Assembly: GCA_015698045.1 (NCBI GenBank)
Contig: BLAL01000069.1
Coordinates: 124,001-188,000, forward strand
Direction of reading: 5' to 3'
Length of the DNA: 64,000 nucleotides
From: Rhizophagus clarus
Lineage: Eukaryota > Glomeromycota > Glomeromycetes > Glomerales > Glomeraceae
Both the position numbers and the translations under genes were made by a program. Below the pieces are notes generated by a model that did not search any database, was not told the DNA's origin, and worked only from the letters and a program-made list of their open reading frames with translations. This document shows, piece by piece, positions 1-11,724 of this stretch; position 1 is the first letter of the stretch, and each line of letters starts with the position of its first letter.

Positions 1-174
1 TAATACTCACCCTCAATTTACTGTATATTGTATAGTATTTTGTATAATAAAAATGTAACAAAATCAATATTTTAATTAAAGGTGGTCAAATCAGCCCATA
101 TGATTAGTTAATTATAAATGTGATAAATTAAATAAAAAAAATCAATTAAATAATAAATTGTTACTTTCAGCAAG

Positions 175-501
175 TCAGAATTCATCTGACAACTCATCAT
201 GAAAACGTTCATCATGAAGAGTTGGTGTGTGGGTAGGAAATCCTTCCGGATTTCCACTCAATAACCTTTTCAAATTTTCATAACCACTTTTTAGTGCATT
301 CCATTTATTCCTGCACTGTCGTTTTGTCGGCGTGAAGTTTTGGTGATCATTATTTATGTTTTGCGATATATGGTTCCAAATCACCTTTTGATCGTGAATG
401 GCAGTAGTACAAAAAAATCGTTGATACAATCGACGATACTGAATTAACGAGAGAGTAGCGTCATTTGGCCACTGTAAAGCCTCAGTATTTAATTGTGCCA
501 T
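175..501 (-). CDS. Myb/SANT-like DNA-binding protein, probably truncated
   Basis: A 108-residue open frame with the layout of trihelix/Myb-SANT-like DNA-binding domains: W at 11, an RR pair near 23-24 (YRRLYQRFF), then VIWNHIS, then FTPTKRQCRNKWNALKSGYE, the usual third-helix pattern (T-x-x-Q-C-x-x-K-W). Such domains occur in transposase partner proteins and transcription regulators; which applies here is not visible. The frame ends ELSDEF-stop with TGA, and the same frame continues LAESN, so a TGG to TGA change may have shortened it. Start is the first ATG, at 501. No neighbour on the same strand extends it convincingly. Family call good, function unknown. Confidence 0.6.
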   Translation of the reverse strand: MAQLNTEALQWPNDATLSLIQYRRLYQRFFCTTAIHDQKVIWNHISQNINNDHQNFTPTKRQCRNKWNALKSGYENLKRLLSGNPEGFPTHTPTLHDERFHDELSDEF

Positions 502-1811
502 ATTATGAAATAAAAAAAAAATATTATAAAATCGAGTAATTGAGAGTAATTGATTTAATTAGAGAAAGAAAGTATTTTAAAATGAGTGAAATGGCGAACA
601 GGCTCTATATTTATAATAAATTTTATTATTATTTCTTGAACTCCATATTACGATTCTGCATAGATCTTAATGTAATCATCTTTAGATCCTACATATATTA
701 CGCATATTTTTTTGATTACACCATTTATTAATTTATTCAAAGCATGTCTTAAAAATATAATTTTCTTGGACCTTATAATAATTCATAAAAATTTTACCCA
801 AATTTTTATGATCTTAATGTAATCATAGATCCTGCATATCATTTGCGTATAGATATTTTATTACATTATTACAAAAAACAGGGTTAAGTGTTTGTTTCAT
901 TATAGTTATCTTTGCTAATTGACGATTGCTATTCGAAGTTCTATAACAATGAGCAATAAGGAGGACGATTTAAAGAATAGGTACGCTAATTTTGCATAGC
1001 AAATAAAAAATTAATTTTTTATTGTGGTAATTTAGTTATCATCAAGTTTAACAAAGTAAGATTGAATATTTGTTAGATATTCAAATATTATTGGACGTGA
1101 TTCAAATATATCATGTGATTTGAATACTTGTTACGTTCTTCAGATTTAGAAAAATTATTTAAGTCAATAAATTCAGATTTTAGGTACAATTTATAAAAAA
1201 GAAATATTATTTTTAATAAGGTTGGCCACAAGTATATCAGCAATAGAAAATATTTTATATCAATAAAAAAAATATATTTTTTTTTATTATAAATCAACTC
1301 ACTAACTGTATACAAATCGATAAAAGTAATTCTTAATTTCCTTACATAATCCCATGTGTGAAATTGTGAATACAGATAAGAAGACAATCGGTGGTCTTAA
1401 ATAAATTGTTAAAAAAAAAAGAATATGATCACATAAAATTTTTTTTTTAAAAAGAAATTCTTCTCACCGCTACCTTACCATATAAAAATTCTTTGCCGAT
1501 TTGTATACTACATTATAGTTAAAAAAATTGTACATCAATATCAGCATCGGAATATCAATATATACCGATAATTAGAACTTAATTCGAACTTAATTTACTC
1601 TGTTTTGAGAATACCGTAAATAATTGGCTAATGACCTGGTACAGATATGTAACAAAATCGGCATTGATTTTAACCGAATTGATCAACTATTTTGCTTTTT
1701 TTTTGGGGGTTTTTTTTTGTCGATACGCTGATAATATAAAGGTATTTATAATTTAAAGCTTTAATTGAATCATAAAATTCTAAATTAAGATATCTTAAAT
1801 TTTTTATAAAG
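502..1811. other. AT-rich stretch without a convincing gene
   Basis: Only short low-complexity frames. A possible mini-exon starts at the ATG near 949 (MSNKEDDLKN) and runs into a GTACG donor-like site, but no partner exon is evident. Homopolymer A/T runs dominate around 1400-1460 and 1700-1720. Confidence 0.5.
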
Positions 1812-2405
1812 ATGAGAAGACGATTTAATCATATCGAACCAATAAAACCAATTCGAATTCGAAATCAGTTTTCCTACAGCAACCCTAATGAGACAACAGA
1901 ATCTGACGAGAGAGTAGCAATACGTTCACCCATACGTTCACCTGATAATGATAACGAAGACATGGACTTTCAATATGATTATGAAGATGGTAATTTAAGT
2001 TTTCAAGACAATAATGATGATGATAATGCATATGATTCAATTAATCCTCAACACTACAATGATGAGATGATATTTTCGCAAGATGATATAAATTTATCAG
2101 ATACTGAAGAGGAAGAAGAAAGTGACAACGATTACAATAGCGAAGAGGAAGAAGTAGATGATAATGAAATCAATGATGAAGAGAAGGAAGGGGAAGGTAA
2201 CAATAATGATAATGAAGTGGAAGAGAAACGTAATAATGATGAAGAGGAACGTAATGGCGAAGAGGAAAAAATACATCAAATTATTGAAGCTTTGGATAAA
2301 GACGAGATACCATCCTGTGATGGTGAATTTGCACTGTACTTTAATAATTATACGGCTACAGCACTATTTTGTTGGCTTCAGAACAGGGACGATGATTTTA
2401 TTTGA
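1812..2405 (+). pseudogene. N-terminal fragment of a transposase-like family protein
   Basis: An acidic, Asp/Asn/Glu-rich leader (residues about 30-160) is followed by a short conserved block, FALYFNNYTATALFCWLQ. The minus-strand pseudogene at 7812-9180 has the matching block FAPYFQNLTTAALFCWIY, so both belong to one repeated family. The layout recalls Plavaka/CACTA-type transposases, but that is recall, not shown here. The homology stops at about 2393, where a hAT-like end (CAGGGACGATG) begins, so the gene was cut by that insertion and the rest is missing. The last residues before the stop are transposon sequence. Confidence 0.5.
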
Positions 2406-4430
2406 TCGCATAATTTCACATAAAAAAATAATTTATGTGATATCACATAATTCGGCTATATCAAATCATAAAATCACATAATTTTAGATTTTCCTATATT
2501 AAAACGAATAATCCGCAGTAATCATATAAGTTTAGGCTTGATTATCAAATTTAAACCTGATTATCTCTTTTTTTTCTTTACGATGCCACCAAAAAAAAGC
2601 AAATCTATTTCAGTCCATACTAGATGTAATGAATACAAAGATATTTTTCATGTTGATGATAATATTCTTTTTTGCAATTATTGCAATATTGCAATAGATT
2701 GGAAGCATAAATCTGTTGTGGAAAACCATTGCAAAAGTCAGAAACATATATCAAATGTAAGAAATCAAGAAGAAGGTCAGAATAGAACACAACAGCTTAC
2801 CTTTTCCTCCACTCAAGCATTTTCTGAGACGAAAAAATTACTTATTGAAGACCTTATAGAAGCGTTTGCAGCAGCAGACATACCTCTTGAAAAAGTAAAT
2901 TCTCTACTCCCATTTTTTAAAAAACATATTAAAAATGGAGGTTCTATTCCTCAAGCTCCCACTCTTAGGCAAGTTTACTTACCTAATGTTTTTAATAAGC
3001 AATACCAATTGCTTAAATCATTTTTTGACTCAAAACCAGTAGCCATTATAATGGATGAAACCACTGATGATTGTTCACGAAGTGTTGTGAACACTATTTT
3101 CTGTTATCGTAATGAAATTAAATTAGTTTCAGTTGATTTTCTTGAGCGTGTAAACAATACAACAATAGGACAAGTTCTTATGACAACACTTACACACTTT
3201 AATATACCTTTTAATTTACCTCGTTTATTCCTCTCTGATTCTGCTGCCTACATGAAAAAATGCTATCGTGAAATCCTATCACCATTGATGCCTAATTTGA
3301 TTCATGCGCCGTGTTGTGCGCATATTCTTAATCTTATTGGGTATGTTTAATGTGTATTTTTTATTGTATTTCACTGGAAATTTATTTATTGAATTCCAAC
3401 TGCTTTTTTATTTTTAATTCCTCTTTTTTCTTATTACTTATCTATTAATAATAATAAAATTCGTATCTATATTCTATAATTACAATGTATGATGAATTGA
3501 TTAATTTTTAAATAATATTAACAGTTAAATTATTTGAACTCTTTAATATTAAATTAAACTAATAGAGATACATGGAAAACACTACCTCAATTTCGTATCC
3601 TAAAAGATTTTTTGGATAAAGTTAAAGAAATTTTTGTCAGTTCTCCTGCAAGAAGAGGCCGATATATTACTCATTTAAAAATGCATGGAATTTTATCTCC
3701 TTGTAAAATTCCTCTATATAACAAAACACGTTAGAATTCTTGGTTTCGGATGGTGTCCTATACGAAAGATCATATTATTTACTGGCCATCTTTTTTTAAA
3801 GCAAAACTAGATAATGATAAAAATGCCAATACTTTAGCAATTATTAATTCTTGTTTGCAAAATGAACAAGAATTAGGACTTATCATAATTTACCTTAATT
3901 TCATTTCTTTTTATGCTTCTGAATTTATTCAATGTCTTGACTTTTTTCAGAAAATAAAAAAACCCGTTATTCCTTTTACTGAATTACGACTTCAGCAACT
4001 TACTGCTTATATTGAAACCTATAGAAATTCAAATGACTTTGGTCCTTCTTTGGAAAACTTAATTATCCAGCATCGATTTAATACACATGAAATCTATTCC
4101 GTTTTCCGAATGGCATTTGAAGTAGCTTATGACAAATTTACTGCACATATTCCAAACCATCCAGCTCGTTCACTCTTTTTTTCATGTCAAGCTTTTGATC
4201 CCAAATTTATTCATTTTGAAGATGCTTTACGAAAGAACATTCGACAATATAATGCAGTTAAGGAATTTGAAAATCCATCAGATGAATTATTGCGAGAATG
4301 GGGAATTTATTGTGGATTAAATAACGAATTAATAGGCGAAGTGAAATTGGATAAATATTGGTTAAACAAAGCAACACAATTGCCAATCCTTTCTAATCTT
4401 GCTTTGGATTAAACTTCTTCAACAGGAAAA
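2394..4430 (+). mobile_element. hAT-type DNA transposon, 3' end degraded
   Basis: The proposed left end CAGGGACGATGATTTT lies exactly where the Plavaka-like frame breaks. It encloses a BED-finger hAT transposase gene on the + strand. The expected right terminal repeat and a second copy of the 8 bp CTTCAGAA next to the left end were not found, which fits loss of the 3' end. The right limit is approximate. Confidence 0.45.
2583..4412 (+). pseudogene. hAT transposase, CGBP1-like, interrupted by a stop
   Basis: Exon 1 (2583-3340) starts MPPKKSKSISVHTR and has a BED-like finger (FCNYCN...HCKSQKH, residues about 35-62), then VAIIMDETTDD (first acidic catalytic position) and LFLSDSAAYMKKC...CCAHILNL. 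An intron with a GTATG donor (3341-3565) leads to exon 2 (3566-4412), which continues the RNase H-like core. In-frame TAG at 3732-3734 sits where KTR-W-NSW is expected, so a TGG to TAG change. The C-terminal hAT dimerization segment is missing: the frame stops right after SNLALD, and a few bases on, residues resembling the lost segment appear out of register. Nuclear transposition enzyme of the cut-and-paste type; not functional as it stands. Confidence 0.7.
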
Positions 4431-4449
4431 AAAAAAATTTTTTTCAATT

Positions 4450-5240
4450 AATTGACCATTACAAATTGTTCGGGTTTCCTTTTTTTTTAAACTAAATGTT
4501 CGTTTTTTCCCTTTTTTAGGTGATTTTTCGGTGATATCAACAAGTAAAAAAAAAAAATAATAATAATTTTGTCTTTTTTTATATTTAACAGACATTATTA
4601 AACGTGTTCTCTTTTTTTAGACGGGTTTTTCAGGTATTGGGTGGGATAAGTAAAAATTTGTTTTTTTTTAGTTTTTTTATTTTAACGAACATTCATTTTT
4701 TTTTCCTTTTTTTAAATAATTTAATTCTTTGCTGAATTCTTTCTGTAGGTCGCAACTTCAGCACTTGGACTGAATTAGATTTCTTTTTTTATAGGCAATT
4801 CAGCTCCTTGATGGACTTAAGCTTTTTTTGTGGGTTTCCGCTTGGCTTCTTGGATAGGATTTGAATTTTTTTTGAAAGTATTTTAATACAACTTAGGCCC
4901 TTTCTTGGACTGGAATAGACTTTTTAAAGGACTTCTCTCTCACATCAGCTTCTTGGGCTTGAATGTTTAATCTCTTGAATGTTTGATCTCTGCGTTTTAT
5001 AGGAACTCGACTCTTGGATGTTATAAGCGGAAGTGATTTGATTTCTTTAACTGGTAAAAGAAACGTTACTACATTTTGTTTCTTTGATTTTTAGGAAATC
5101 AGTCTCCTGGACAATAATCGAATAGGAGAGAGAATTATCTTATTTCTTTAAATTGATTAAAAAACATTACTAACATTTTTTTACTTTATTTTTAGAAATT
5201 TGGTCTCTTAGATGATTGACTTTTTGAATTCATGCTAAGT
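4450..5240 (+). repeat. Splice-module array (degenerate), + strand
   Basis: Tandem, diverged modules. Each has a T-rich tract ending TTTTAG/TATAG, then a short core, then A/T-rich DNA. Four cores share a theme: GCAATTCAGCTCCTTGATGG (after the TATAG near 4794), GAACTCGACTCTTGGATG (near 5001), GAAATCAGTCTCCTGGAC (near 5094) and AAATTTGGTCTCTTAGATG (near 5196). Donor-like GT sites are less regular than in the array at 10.1-13.7 kb. No reading frame runs through it. Confidence 0.5.
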
Positions 5241-5639
5241 GTATTGCTACTGTATATTTTTTGGAAATATTTATTACTATTTCTACTTTTTTTAGATTAA
5301 TTTCGGGAGGACCCCCGAAATATATATAATAGTTAGAAAAAATAAGCAAACTAATCTCCCGACTTTATCATATAATTATTGGAGACTAATTTTTTTCATG
5401 ATAAAGTAAAATAGTTTAAATAAAATTTTCGACATTGAAAAGAAATCCATAAGGATGAAAAGAATCCTTAGAGATATTTATTTATTTTATTTATAATAGA
5501 TTTAATTATTCATTTTTATCTATTAATTACGTGTTAACAGATGTATTTAATTTGTCTTATCTCATATATAATAATTATTACATATTCAATTGGGAATAAA
5601 TTAAAATTAATTGTTTTCGCTTTCCCAATTTACCCAGAA
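5241..5639. other. Spacer, no gene seen
   Basis: AT-rich DNA between two splice-module arrays of opposite orientation. The only structure seen is a small palindrome, TTTCGGGAGGACCCCCGAAA, at about 5299-5318. Confidence 0.5.
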
Positions 5640-6650
5640 GTCCAAAACCTACAAAAGAAAGTAAAAAGAAACGTTAGTTAACGTTCTAATGAAATAGAAA
5701 TAAAAAAAATTAAAATTTCGCAACAGACATTGCGAAGCCTACTATTCCACACCATTAAATCTTTTTCTTTACTGCGCAAAAATTTTCTCTTTATTTGTTC
5801 TTTCTCTTTTCTCAAAAATTACTTTTTCAAAATTATTAAATTATTTTTTCCCCCTTTCTCGTAATTACTCTCATCCATCTCAAAAGCCCAAACCTAAAAA
5901 AAGAAAATAAAAAAGAACTTTAATTAAGGACCTCTACCCTTCGAAGTGGAGAGTCCTAGCCATGTTTCAAATTAAATAAAAACAAAAAAAATATATATAT
6001 ATCAAATTGCGTTACCATTTCGGCATTTCAGTATTCTGAACCTGAATCTACAGAAAAAAATATAATAAGAAACGTAATTATACGTTTCTCATTAAAAATA
6101 TTGAAGGAAATCAAAGCTTCGCGAAACTTCAGTTCCCGCCCACACCTGAAAATCCAAACCTTAAAAAAAATTAAATAAAATAAAAAAAAAGTTAAGGTTT
6201 CGCAACACTATTGCGAAACTTACCATCTTCAACATTTCAGTGTCTTAAATCTAAAAAAAAACACATAACAAGAAATATAAATATACGTTTATATATATAT
6301 ATATTATTAAAAAAAAGATTAAAGTTTTGCAACGAGCGTTGCAAAATTTACCGTTTTCACTTTTCCATTAAATCTAAAGTCTGAAACTACAAAAAGAAAA
6401 AAAAGCAACATAAATTAATATTTCTAATTGAATAAAAATAAAAAAAGCAGTTTCGTAAAGCTTACCATATTTACTATATATTTCAACATTCCCGAAACTA
6501 CAAAAAAAAAGAACATAATAATGAAACTGTTTCTATCCAAAAGTATAAAAAAATAATTGAAATTTAAAGTTTCGCAACACCTGCTGCAAAACTTACTATT
6601 CTGACTTGGTTGGTTGAACCTGAAATCTAAAAAAAAATCAAATGTAGGTA
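5640..6650 (-). repeat. Splice-module array with donor-side hairpins, - strand
   Basis: Read on the minus strand, about seven modules of roughly 110-150 bp. Each has a pyrimidine tract ending TTTTTAG or CTGTAG, a core of about 30-45 nt (for example ATTTCAGGTTCAACCAACC near 6610-6630), then a GTAAGTTT- or GTAA-type donor. Several donors open a short inverted repeat: TTTCGCAA...TTGCGAAA at about 6190-6222, TTTTGCAA...TTGCAAAA at about 6324-6350, TTTCGCAA...TTGCGAAG at about 5716-5738, and a partly paired one at about 6570-6595. Cores share an (A)TTCAGG/TTTCAGA theme. No long frame is carried. Confidence 0.55.
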
Positions 6651-7329
6651 GCCTTCTCAATTTCTTACAAGAATTGGAGTTTAAAGGCTTAAACTTTATT
6701 GAATTGTTCAGCAGTTGTTGGCTTAAATCTTTAATTTTTGGTTCTCTGTTTTTTTTTGTAAAAGCCTTTTAAAATAAAAAAATGTTCTGATTATCAAATT
6801 CAGATTTGATGTGTTACTGGCAATACACTAAATATCGAATTTACCTTCATATTTAAGTTGATGTTTTTATCATATCAAAATAAATATATATTAAAAATAC
6901 GCAAACTAAAACCCTTACTTTTAAAAAAATCTATTAAAAATACGCAAATTGATAATCTGACTTCGGTTAAAAAATTCATGGATTGTACGCAAATCAAAAT
7001 CTAACATCATAAAAAATCTCTATGATGGCGACACAATCCTGCACCCCACCTTTACATATATATTTTGGGATCTTATTTCAGGCCTCTTGGATTCTAAAAA
7101 GCTTGTATTTTTTATAGAAAATGGTCTTTAATGACGAAGTTTTCATTAAATTTTAATAAAATTTTTTTTTTATTGAACACCTATTTGTATTTTAGTGAAA
7201 TTGCTTTGCGAAATTAAATATGAATGTAATACAATAAAAGTCAAATATTTAATAAATATAGGTAGAACGGTGTACCAAATATCAAATCGACATTTTGAAA
7301 TTTTTTTTTGATTATATTTATATCTATTC
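6651..7329. other. AT-rich stretch without a recognised gene
   Basis: Contains a short partly repeated phrase, TACGCAAA(C/T)T, three times at about 6898-7000. No coding evidence on either strand. Confidence 0.5.
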
Positions 7330-7833
7330 AATTGACATTACAAAGTTTGGAAAAAATACCGAAATAATATTATTACGATATCTTTACGATATCATTATTA
7401 TATTGAGTTAATATTGAAATGATATCATGTTGATATTATGTCAATTGTTTTAGCAATATTAAACCGATATCATAATGATATTTATTTGTTATTTTAGTGA
7501 TATCGACATATTATCGATTTAACATTTTAAAAAATAATATCGTTATGATATATTTCTGATACTGAATTGATATCATATCAATATCATATTTTTTCACTTT
7601 TTTTTAAAAAAAGTTATTGTTGATTTAATGATATCAAAGTGATATCGATTTGACATTTTTTAAATAAATATCTCTATGATAACTTTTTGATATATCAAAT
7701 CAACATTGAAATGATATCGTCCTAATATTATAATGATATCATCTGCAAAACGATATCACTACGGCATAGATTTAACATCAATATTATATCAATTTGGCAT
7801 TGTTTAAAATTTTATGGTTTCTGCAAAGTTTGT
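7330..7833. repeat. GATATC-rich subterminal repeat of a Tc1-like element
   Basis: Eleven GATATC palindromes plus many ATATCA/TGATAT half-sites within about 430 bp. The right edge, on the minus strand ACTTTGCAGAAACCATAAAA then a stretch ending CCAAATTGATAT, matches the 3' edge of the Tc1-like relic at 34345 (ACTTTACAGAAACCTTGAAA). This is therefore probably the end of a related element lying inside the transposase-like pseudogene to the right. Confidence 0.5.
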
Positions 7834-9180
7834 CTTAATTCTTCCTTAAAAGTTCCAGGTAAGTCACTATAATCTAGAACTTTTTGGATTCTCAGCCGAT
7901 ACTGTTGGTTCTCTTCATTTAATAATATCGCTCTCAATCTGCCAAGTTTTCGCTCATTGTCGTAATAGTAAACAAAATCGCCGCATTGGTATATTTCTAT
8001 TATATACATATGAAAAAAGTGTTAGTCTCTTGTACTTTATTGCTTCGCCTCTCTACCATCAGCTTGCATTTAATAAATAATTACCCCCTGATATCATTAA
8101 TTGTTCTTGACCGAAAAGAGGTGACTCTGCCCATAAGGTACCATACCAGTACTCGGATTTTGTTTTTGAATCGACACCAGCACCAAAATACATTTCCTTT
8201 AATAGTAATGGGTTGTTAAGAACATTCCAAATGATATCACTTATTGAAAGTTGATATGCCATCTTTGAATCCTTTAAAGTTGATGGTATTTTTTTTGATG
8301 AAATTGAGATAGATTTTGCTGATATTGAGGGAAGAGGAAGACGCTCCCTCCATGCTCGAAATCTCCGAATATTCTTTACAATATGATCTCTATTAAATTC
8401 TGGTCTCATGATAATGTCAACAAGATCTTCATATGCATTTGTTGAAATATTATGCTTATAAATCCAACAAAATAAGGCAGCAGTAGTTAAATTTTGAAAA
8501 TATGGAGCAAAATCACTATCATAAGATGGTAACTTATCTTTAGCCAATGCTTCATCAACGAATAGCTTTTCTTCTGAGATATCAGAATCATGTCTTTCTT
8601 CATTATCTGACGACATTGTTTCATATTCTTCATCACTTTCTAAGGACATTATATAATCGCTTTCTGTTTCATTCTCTGATGATGTTGAAATCATGTTGGT
8701 ATCACCTTCTTCATTATTGCTTCGTTGTTCTAAATCATCATCATTATCGTTTCGTTGTTCTAAATGATCATTATCGCTTTGTTGTTCTAAATGATCATCA
8801 TTGCTTTGTTATTCTAAATCATCACCATTATCACTTCGCTGTTCTATATGATCATCATCGCTTCATTGTTCTAAATCATCACTATTATCACTTCGCTATT
8901 CTATATGATCATCATCGCTTCGTTGTTCTAAATCATCACCATTATCACTTCGCTGTTCTATATGATCATCATCGCTTCATTGTTCTAAATCATTATCTCC
9001 GTCGCCATATTCATTATACTCTTCGCCGCTAATATTATCATCTTCAAAATCTTTTTGTACCATTTTTTCATTGTCATCATTATCCGATAATAAAAATCTG
9101 TTGGGCAACCTTCTAAAATTATTACAGATACAAAAAGGTAATGTAGCAATATTTGCTTTTCGAGGTTTATTTCGTAACAT
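7812..9180 (-). pseudogene. Transposase-like family protein with four in-frame stops
   Basis: From the ATG at 9180 a single frame runs to 8059: MLRNKPRKANIATLPFCICN, an acidic linker, a (D/H)LEQRSDND repeat, then a conserved body (FAPYFQNLTTAALFCWIY, HIVKNIRRFRAWRERLPLP, YWYGTLWAESPLFGQEQ). It is broken only by TGA 8977-8979, TAG 8896-8898, TGA 8863-8865 and TAA 8809-8811. All four fit C to T changes (CGA to TGA twice, CAG to TAG, CAA to TAA). A stop at 8059 is followed, after about 50 bp, by the next segment (8009-7834: YQCGDFVYYYDNERKLGRLR), BAH-like in look. Homology ends where a Tc1-like end starts. Same family as 1812-2405; probably a CACTA/Plavaka-type transposase, by recall only. Confidence 0.6.
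8700..9000. repeat. Coding minisatellite, about 33-60 bp units
   Basis: Units of the type TCATCATCGCTTCGTTGTTC (plus strand) repeat about ten times, alternating TATATGATCATC and TAAATCATCACC forms. On the minus strand they encode the acidic D(D/H)LEQRSDND repeat of the surrounding pseudogene. The plus-strand frame (His/Tyr/Phe-rich) across it is a by-product. Confidence 0.7.
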
Positions 9181-10059
9181 GGCTATGATAATAATTATAA
9201 TAAGGAATAATAAAATGTGTAAATTTAAAAAATGTCCATGCGCGTTTGTGTATTTAATTCATTAACTGCTTTTATAATATTTTTAATTGGAAATCATAGT
9301 ATCGTGATTGCAGCACATAAACGGAAATTTTGGGTTAACAAATTTCTCATTAACGGAAATTTTGGGCAATGATCTGATTACATGTAAAGAAATTTTGTAT
9401 GAAATCGTGACCGCAGGACATAAACAGAAATTTATAAACAGAAATTTATATTGAAATTTTGAGAAAAAAAAATTGTCAATGGTTACATTAGTTCTTGGAT
9501 CACAGTACATTAATGGAAATTTTGGGAAAAATGATCTAAAATTGACATGTTAATAACAGTTACATGCAAAAAAATTTTGTATGAATATCGTGCGTGATTG
9601 CAGAACATAAACGGAAATTTAGATTACTAATTTCTTAAATCGACATGCAAAGAAATTTTGTATGAATATTGTGACCGCAGAATATAAACGGAAATTTGAA
9701 TTGATCGGAAATTTTCTTAATGGCTACATTAGTTCTTTACTTACAATTAGTGTTCCGCAAACGATTTGGTCAAATCAAATCAATTCGGATTTGATTTGAA
9801 GTTTGATTTGATTTGATTTGATAATTTTGATTTGCAAATCAAATCCAAACTTCAAAACAAGATTTGAGTTCAAATCCAAATTAAAAAAAAAGATTTGATT
9901 CAATTTCAAATCAAATTCAAATTAGCTTAAACTAATTCAATCAAATCCGAATCAAATCTGACAAATTCAAATCAAATCCAAATCAAATCGAATTAAATAT
10001 ACATGACCTGGTTAAACGTAATTACAGGACCCCGAACAATACTAATATAACTCACAAAT

Positions 10060-10067
10060 GTATAAAG
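10060..10067 (+). promoter_or_regulatory. TATA-box-like site ahead of the splice-module array
   Basis: TATAAAGG about 90 bp before the first acceptor of the array at 10152, just inside the left end of the CAGGACCCCG element. It could start a transcript reading through the array. No transcript evidence here. Confidence 0.3.
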
Positions 10068-10560
10068 GCAGGGTCATGTGACTTGCCGATCTAATCAGAT
10101 AATCCAAATATCTGATCTTTTTTTTAATCATTTATCAGTTTATTTTTGTAGTGTTACCGGACGAAAGGCATGACCGGACTTTTGGAATTAAGGTAAGGGA
10201 GGGTAAGAAGTGTTTTTTGGTATTTTTTTTAACTATTTAATTAATTATTTTTTTTTATTTTTTTGTAGTGTTGCCAGACGAAATACATGACCGGACTTTT
10301 GGAATTAAGATAAGGGAGGGGTTGGGGAAGGTGTTTCGTTATTTTTTTTTTAATTAATTAAGTATTAACTTTTTTTTTTACTTTTTGTAGTGTTGCCGGA
10401 CGAAATGCATGACTGGACTTTTGGAATTAAGGTAAGGAAGGGTGAGAAATGTTTTTCAGTGTTTTTTTTAACTAATTAATTAATTATTTTTTATTTTTAT
10501 TTTTTGTAGTGTTGCCAGATGAAAGGCACGACCAGACTTTTGGAATTAAGGTAAGGGAGG

Positions 10561-11724
10561 TAAAGTTACCAGCCGAAATGGTAAAGGTTAATGCCGAAAT
10601 GTCAAAATTAAAATCTATCGAAATGCCAAAATGCCAAAATAATTTCGACATGTAGAAATTATTGAAATGTCAAAATAGTTGGAATTGTCGAAATAATTTT
10701 GACATGTCAAATTGACGAAATTGTCAAAATGTACAAACTGTACGAAATTAATTTTGACATGTCAAAATTTTTAGAATTGTCGAATTGACGAAATTGTCAA
10801 AATATACAAACTGTACGAAATTAATTTCGACATGTCGAAATTTTTAGAATTGTCGAATTGTTAAAATTGTCGAAATGAAAAACTGATGTATTCAAAATTG
10901 ATATTGTAAATAAATGAATATGTAAATTTAAATAAAAATAATTAGTTAATGTTTTATTTAAAGCAAAAATTCTTATTTATTTAGTGAAAAAAATAAACAA
11001 AATCATCCATAAGTGGACAAAATTGTCCAAAAAAAAAGTAAAAAAAAAAATAGACAAATCGCTAAAAAATTATAAAAGTACGAAATTTGAACAAAATTGT
11101 CCAAACCTGTAAAAAGTGACCAAACCCGATAAAAAAGTGGACAAAATTATCCAAAAGGAAAAAGTGGACAAAGTTGTCCAAAAACAAGGAAATCTTATAC
11201 CTTATTGATGAACGTAAAACTTGATGACAACTCTTGTAAGTCAATATTCGTACGACTTTCATTCTTCTTAAATATTATTCTCACTTTATCTTGTTCGAAA
11301 ACACACGAATCAATTTTTTTATTTGTTACTGTTCAAATATATGAAAGCGCTGTTGAAACTGAATTTTCAACATCGTCAGGTAAAAAAGCTTTTTTTCCAC
11401 GAATCTTTGAATTGAGAATAGCGGAAGGTGTTTTCGATATATTCAAACAAAGAAATACTTGATAATATTTCGTGTGAAATCAAGAAGAAAAATATTTTTT
11501 TTTGATTTTATGACGTGTTTATTTATATTTAATTTTGCCAGCCACATCATTACATCACAAAAAAATGATGATCTGCAGCCAATCATTATTTCGACAATTT
11601 CGCCAATTTTGACTTGACGAATTTATTTTGGCTTTTTGCCATTTTGATTTGCATTGACGAATTGTTTATTTTTTTTCGACATTTTTGATATGTCGAAATT
11701 CTTTATTTACGACATGCATCTTTA
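10561..11724. mobile_element. hAT-like element inside the array, 8-bp TSD AAGGGAGG
   Basis: Splits the tandem array exactly within a GTAAGGGAGG donor. The target duplication AAGGGAGG is at 10553-10560 and 11725-11732. Ends TAAAGTTACCAGCCGAAAT and, inverted, TAAAGATGCATGTCGTAAAT agree loosely. The interior has GTCGAAAT/ACATGTC short repeats, GGACAAAGTTGTCC-type palindromes (about 11000-11190) and a decayed 240-nt exon. Same family as 21846-23317. Confidence 0.8.
11201..11440 (-). pseudogene. Decayed 80-codon exon of an unknown element protein
   Basis: Aligns over its full 240 nt with the minus-strand exon at 22514-22753: shared SKTP, ILN-K-GKK, LPDD, STALS, KKIDSC, FEQD-VR, KKNE-R, FTFI-K. 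Both end at the same donor, AAG followed by GTATA. Here the first codon is ATA instead of ATG and there is a stop after STALSYI. Function unknown. Confidence 0.6.

Noticed and set aside
1088..1387. 99-residue minus-strand frame
   Set aside because: AT-driven composition (Ile/Leu/Lys/Tyr), no conserved block; only its last 30 residues look less random.
8547..9032. Plus-strand His/Tyr/Phe-rich 161-residue frame
   Set aside because: Antisense of the LEQRSDND minisatellite of the minus-strand pseudogene.
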